This document shows positions 63,095 to 64,000 of a DNA stretch of 64,000 nt, piece by piece. Position numbers and translations under genes: made by a program. Positions within the stretch are counted from its first letter, which is position 1. Every line of letters starts with the position of its first letter. The notes under the pieces were generated by a model that was given only the letters and a program-made list of their open reading frames with translations, ran no database searches and was not told where the DNA came from. Source of the stretch: Rhabditoides inermis (lineage: Eukaryota > Nematoda > Chromadorea > Rhabditida > Rhabditidae); assembly GCA_963966185.1 (NCBI GenBank), contig CAWZYM010000272.1:936001-1000000 (forward strand), read 5' to 3'.

Positions 63095-63207
63095 ACTCTC
63101 CCACTCTCCCACTCTCTCTAGTTTTATATTTCACTTTTTTTCCAGCTGCGTGCGACGAGCACAACATCACACTCATCCACACCGGACTCCGTCTCTTCCA
63201 TCACTGA
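42489..63207 (+). CDS. ATIC: ATIC/PurH, AICAR transformylase-IMP cyclohydrolase (593 aa, 23 exons)
   Basis: Exons: 42489-42507, 42585-42654, 42723-42779, 42832-42952, 50070-50150, 50705-50754, 51060-51132, 51740-51790, 54235-54331, 55041-55106, 55842-55967, 56076-56189, 57443-57528, 57637-57726, 57835-57900, 58424-58486, 58529-58621, 58737-58810, 61931-62004, 62181-62275, 62507-62602, 62978-63035, 63146-63207. They give 594 codons with stop; human ATIC is 592 aa. The N-terminal MGS-like cyclohydrolase domain has [33 protein letters not shown] and VVVCNLYPF. The C-terminal transformylase has [13 protein letters not shown], with the catalytic Lys-His pair, plus [27 protein letters not shown] loop and the terminal RLFHH. 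It performs steps 9 and 10 of purine synthesis in the cytosol, using 10-formyl-THF. Two introns (after 57726 and 63035) use GC donors. Introns host a LINE, a lysozyme gene and a MITE. All key residues are present, so the gene looks functional. Confidence 0.95.
42953..45599 (+). other. ATIC intron 4, part left of the LINE
   Basis: Non-coding as far as I can see. It holds (GA)n at about 43143-43171, CT tracts near 43628-43672 and a (GT)n at about 44508-44527. No open frame here has a recognisable domain. Confidence 0.5.
45716..47496 (-). pseudogene. LINE ORF 3' part: reverse transcriptase
   Basis: In frame from the frameshift near 47496 to the stop at 45716. The segment has RT fingers ([19 protein letters not shown]), palm motif A ([11 protein letters not shown]), the [14 protein letters not shown] loop, the catalytic YADDT box and the thumb ([16 protein letters not shown]). 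It ends with a conserved-looking C-terminal region with [10 protein letters not shown]. No internal stop is seen, so the RT is intact apart from the upstream frameshift. It copies its own RNA at the nicked target site. Confidence 0.9.
47455..48810 (-). pseudogene. LINE ORF 5' part: PHD finger and endonuclease (frameshifted)
   Basis: Reading begins at the ATG at 48810; upstream in-frame codons lie in the monomer repeat and start with GTG. The product has a C4HC3 PHD-like finger ([19 protein letters not shown] ... WVCSEC). An exonuclease-endonuclease-phosphatase domain follows with [44 protein letters not shown] and RNRLIDIMM, the usual metal and DNA-binding positions. It nicks target DNA to prime reverse transcription. 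The frame runs into a TAG at 47455, just after a single-base frameshift near 47490-47500. The next frame continues as the RT. Confidence 0.85.
48839..49735 (-). repeat. 152-bp tandem monomers, LINE 5' UTR
   Basis: Units begin at 48839, 48991, 49143, 49295, 49447 and 49599; the last is partial and diverged at its outer end. Copies look identical over most of their length. The array stops 29 bp before the LINE ATG. Each unit contains a CA-rich stretch and GCAGGGGCCGTCCGCGCC. The small 98-codon open frames inside are repeat artefacts. Confidence 0.95.
50158..50465. repeat. TCTCTG/CT minisatellite in an ATIC intron
   Basis: (CT)n passes into about 40 tandem TCTCTG hexamers (TCTCTGTCTC phase) at about 50199-50425, then (CT)n again. 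It starts about 10 bp after the donor of exon 50070-50150. Confidence 0.95.
50755..51050. repeat. GA-rich low-complexity intron of ATIC
   Basis: The whole intron between exons 50705-50754 and 51060-51132 is imperfect GAGA/GGGAGA repeat, from the donor GTAGAG to about 10 bp before the acceptor. Confidence 0.9.
51420..51484. repeat. (CT)n microsatellite
   Basis: About 32 perfect CT units in the ATIC intron 51133-51739. Confidence 0.95.
51969..52056. repeat. (AT)n microsatellite
   Basis: About 44 perfect AT units in the ATIC intron 51791-54234, the longest AT run in the window. Confidence 0.95.
53410..53537 (+). other. Orphan exon-like ORF inside an ATIC intron
   Basis: An ATG at 53410 opens about 42 charged, protein-like codons ([19 protein letters not shown] ... 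[14 protein letters not shown]) ending at a possible donor AAG|GTTCGC. It is GC-rich like real exons here. A pyrimidine tract with GCCGCAG just upstream (about 53251-53257) could be an acceptor. It is not needed for ATIC, which splices in frame from 51790 to 54235. It may be a first exon of an unrecognised nested gene, an alternative exon, or an exon fragment copied from elsewhere. Confidence 0.35.
54332..55040 (+). other. ATIC intron with long GA tract
   Basis: About 54338-54620 is imperfect (GA)n/(GGGGAGA)n starting at the donor. The rest is AT-rich unique sequence without a supported ORF. Confidence 0.7.
56190..57442 (+). other. ATIC intron with hairpin and CT tract
   Basis: A near-palindrome at about 56296-56393 pairs AAAGGTGC...GCGTTCAGTCT with AGACTGAACGCACCTTT. 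CT repeats lie at about 56946-56985. No gene supported. Confidence 0.5.
59013..60667 (-). CDS. Invertebrate-type (i-type) lysozyme, secreted, 174 aa, 6 exons, nested in ATIC intron
   Basis: Minus-strand exons 60547-60667, 59901-59962, 59686-59754, 59405-59500, 59194-59316, 59013-59066 give 174 aa. A signal peptide of ten Leu plus a short Ala-containing site opens the protein. The mature part follows the i-type/destabilase pattern: [73 protein letters not shown] and a final SCGVACTK. Family members hydrolyse bacterial peptidoglycan and some cleave isopeptide bonds. In nematodes they serve gut digestion and immunity. The position of the usual catalytic Glu (ESGC) is Asp here (DSGC), while the second acidic residue (SID) is kept, so muramidase activity may be weak or lost. 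Exon 59194-59316 uses the acceptor TATAG before 59316, chosen because it keeps phase 0 and the Cys spacing. The gene lies antisense inside the ATIC intron 58811-61930. Confidence 0.88.
60668..61930. other. Lysozyme upstream region within ATIC intron
   Basis: Expected to contain the lysozyme promoter (minus strand). TATAATAG-like sequence at about 61064-61071 is far from the ATG, so it is only a weak candidate. The 81-codon frame at 61244-61489 lacks an ATG start and any domain. Confidence 0.4.
62656..62826. mobile_element. hAT-type MITE with 8-bp target site duplication
   Basis: Element 62664-62818 (155 bp) starts TAGAGATGATCCGGTTAA and ends with the inverse TTAACCGGACCATCTCTA (17 of 18 match). 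It is flanked by perfect direct repeats CTCTGTAT at 62656-62663 and 62819-62826. The 8-bp duplication and TAGAGATG ends fit the hAT superfamily. The interior is made of GGTTAACC-rich subterminal repeats and has no ORF. It lies in the ATIC intron between exons 62507-62602 and 62978-63035. Confidence 0.93.
63054..63120. repeat. (CT)n in the last ATIC intron but one base of exon context
   Basis: CT dinucleotide run followed by CCCACTCT repeats, occupying most of the last intron of ATIC (63036-63145), which starts with a GC donor. Confidence 0.85.
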
Positions 63208-63211
63208 GGTG

Positions 63212-63213
63212 AG

Positions 63214-63270
<57 letters not shown>

Positions 63271-63348
63271 CTCCTTTTCTCTATTTCTCTCTCTCGCTCC
63301 CTTCTTCTCTTTCTCTTTCTCTCTCGCTCCCTTCCTCTCTTTCTCTCT

Positions 63349-63393
<45 letters not shown>

Positions 63394-63466
63394 CTTTCTC
63401 TCTCTCTCCCTCCCCCCCTCTCTTTCTCTCTCTCTCTCTCGTTCCCTTCCTCTCTTTCTCTCTCTA
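63212..63466. repeat. CT-rich low-complexity block after ATIC
   Basis: About 250 bp of imperfect (CT)n with TTTCTCT variants, starting 5 bp after the ATIC stop codon, so it forms the beginning of the 3' UTR or flank. Confidence 0.9.
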
Positions 63467-63570
63467 CGTTCTTCCAAATAAGTTTCCAGTTCTCGCTGCG
63501 TTTCGGATGCAAGTCGTCATATCATCCACACCCGTGTATTCTAACATTCCCCACCACATTGGGCCGGTCC

Positions 63571-64000
63571 TAACATCGCGTTGCAATGACAAGAAATCTT
63601 GCGATTGCAAGAATTCTTGCGGTTACAACATTGCAATTGCAAGACCTCTTGCAACGCCAGAAGGAATCGCGATCTAAGGAAACTGATCGCAAAATAATGA
63701 TTTTGTCTGATACATCTGAATGAGGGCTATCGGAAGAAATCGTTCATTAATCGAAAGGGCTATCAATTTAGCAAACCCGTATGATCTCGCATGCTGCGCG
63801 CTGATATGTTAGACGTGCGTACACGCGCGACCGTGATCTGGATTCGGTTTAGTTACCCAAGTTTGAGGTTCATGCAATCCGTTGCAATTGCAGGAAATCT
63901 TGACATGTCAAGTTGCAATGCAAGAATTCTTGCGATTACAACGTTACATTGCAAGAATTCTTGTAATCGCAAGATTTCTTGCAATTGCAACGCGATGTTA
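63571..64000. mobile_element. Terminal-inverted-repeat element at the window edge
   Basis: 63571-63620 and the reverse complement of 63951-64000 match at 47 of 50 positions (TAACATCGCGTTGCAAT at the outer ends). Both arms are built from GCAAGAATTCTTGC-type palindromes. About 200 bp of non-repeated DNA lies between and includes the SL1-like sequence. The right end coincides with the window edge, so target duplication cannot be judged and the element may extend further. Confidence 0.75.
63846..63867 (+). ncRNA. SL1-like spliced-leader sequence (one mismatch), probable SL RNA fragment
   Basis: The 22 bases here equal nematode SL1 except for G instead of A at position 7, and are followed directly by GT, as at the donor of an SL RNA. 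The next 100 bp show no T-rich Sm-binding site and no stem resembling known SL RNA stem-loops; instead they form the right arm of the inverted-repeat element. I therefore read it as an SL RNA fragment or retro-copied leader captured by the element, not an intact SL RNA gene. No recognisable proximal sequence element was seen upstream. Confidence 0.6.

Overview
The window is nuclear DNA of a nematode. Two things point to this: a cuticle collagen gene with the nematode-specific N-terminal domain, and a 22-base sequence one base away from the nematode spliced leader SL1 (63846-63867). Genes are intron-rich (up to 23 exons), with introns from about 42 bp to 7 kb. Introns and spacers are full of (GA)n/(CT)n tracts. 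I cannot name the species or clade. Gene models were assembled by hand from ORFs, splice sites and phase. The HGS, WASP, NAPRT, ATIC, lysozyme, collagen and small paralogue models all give uninterrupted frames whose total length is a multiple of three.

Layout, left to right. 1.5-5.8 kb: two small tandem paralogous genes on the minus strand (77 and 66 aa). Each has two exons, a TATA box and a protein-phosphatase-1-type RVSF motif; the family is not recognised. 7.5-16.1 kb, minus: HGS/Hrs, the ESCRT-0 subunit (22 exons, 768 aa). A cuticle collagen gene is nested in one of its introns on the opposite strand (11.5-12.8 kb). 16.8-26.3 kb, plus: a WASP-family actin regulator (WH1, CRIB, polyproline, two WH2, acidic tail) diverging from HGS. 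It has candidate alternative first exons, one of which would replace WH1 with a 337-aa low-complexity N terminus. 26.9-31.5 kb, plus: a U1/matrin-type zinc-finger gene and a second unrecognised gene, possibly one transcription unit. 33.5-41.7 kb, plus: nicotinate phosphoribosyltransferase NAPRT (18 exons, 567 aa). 42.5-63.2 kb, plus: ATIC, the bifunctional last enzyme of purine synthesis (23 exons, 593 aa).

ATIC introns carry most of the accessory DNA. They hold an antisense non-LTR retrotransposon with a PHD finger, endonuclease and reverse transcriptase, preceded by about six 152-bp tandem monomers (45.7-49.7 kb). They also hold an antisense invertebrate-type lysozyme gene (59.0-60.7 kb), a 155-bp hAT-type MITE with a perfect 8-bp target duplication (62.66-62.82 kb), and long simple repeats. 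A 765-bp foldback element sits 9 bp from a NAPRT splice donor. The window ends in a terminal-inverted-repeat element that contains the SL1-like sequence.

Functionally, HGS and WASP share a 665-bp divergent spacer and act in endosomal sorting and actin branching. NAPRT and ATIC are neighbours in PRPP-linked NAD and purine nucleotide synthesis. No tRNA, rRNA, bacterial or viral genes and no CRISPR arrays were seen.
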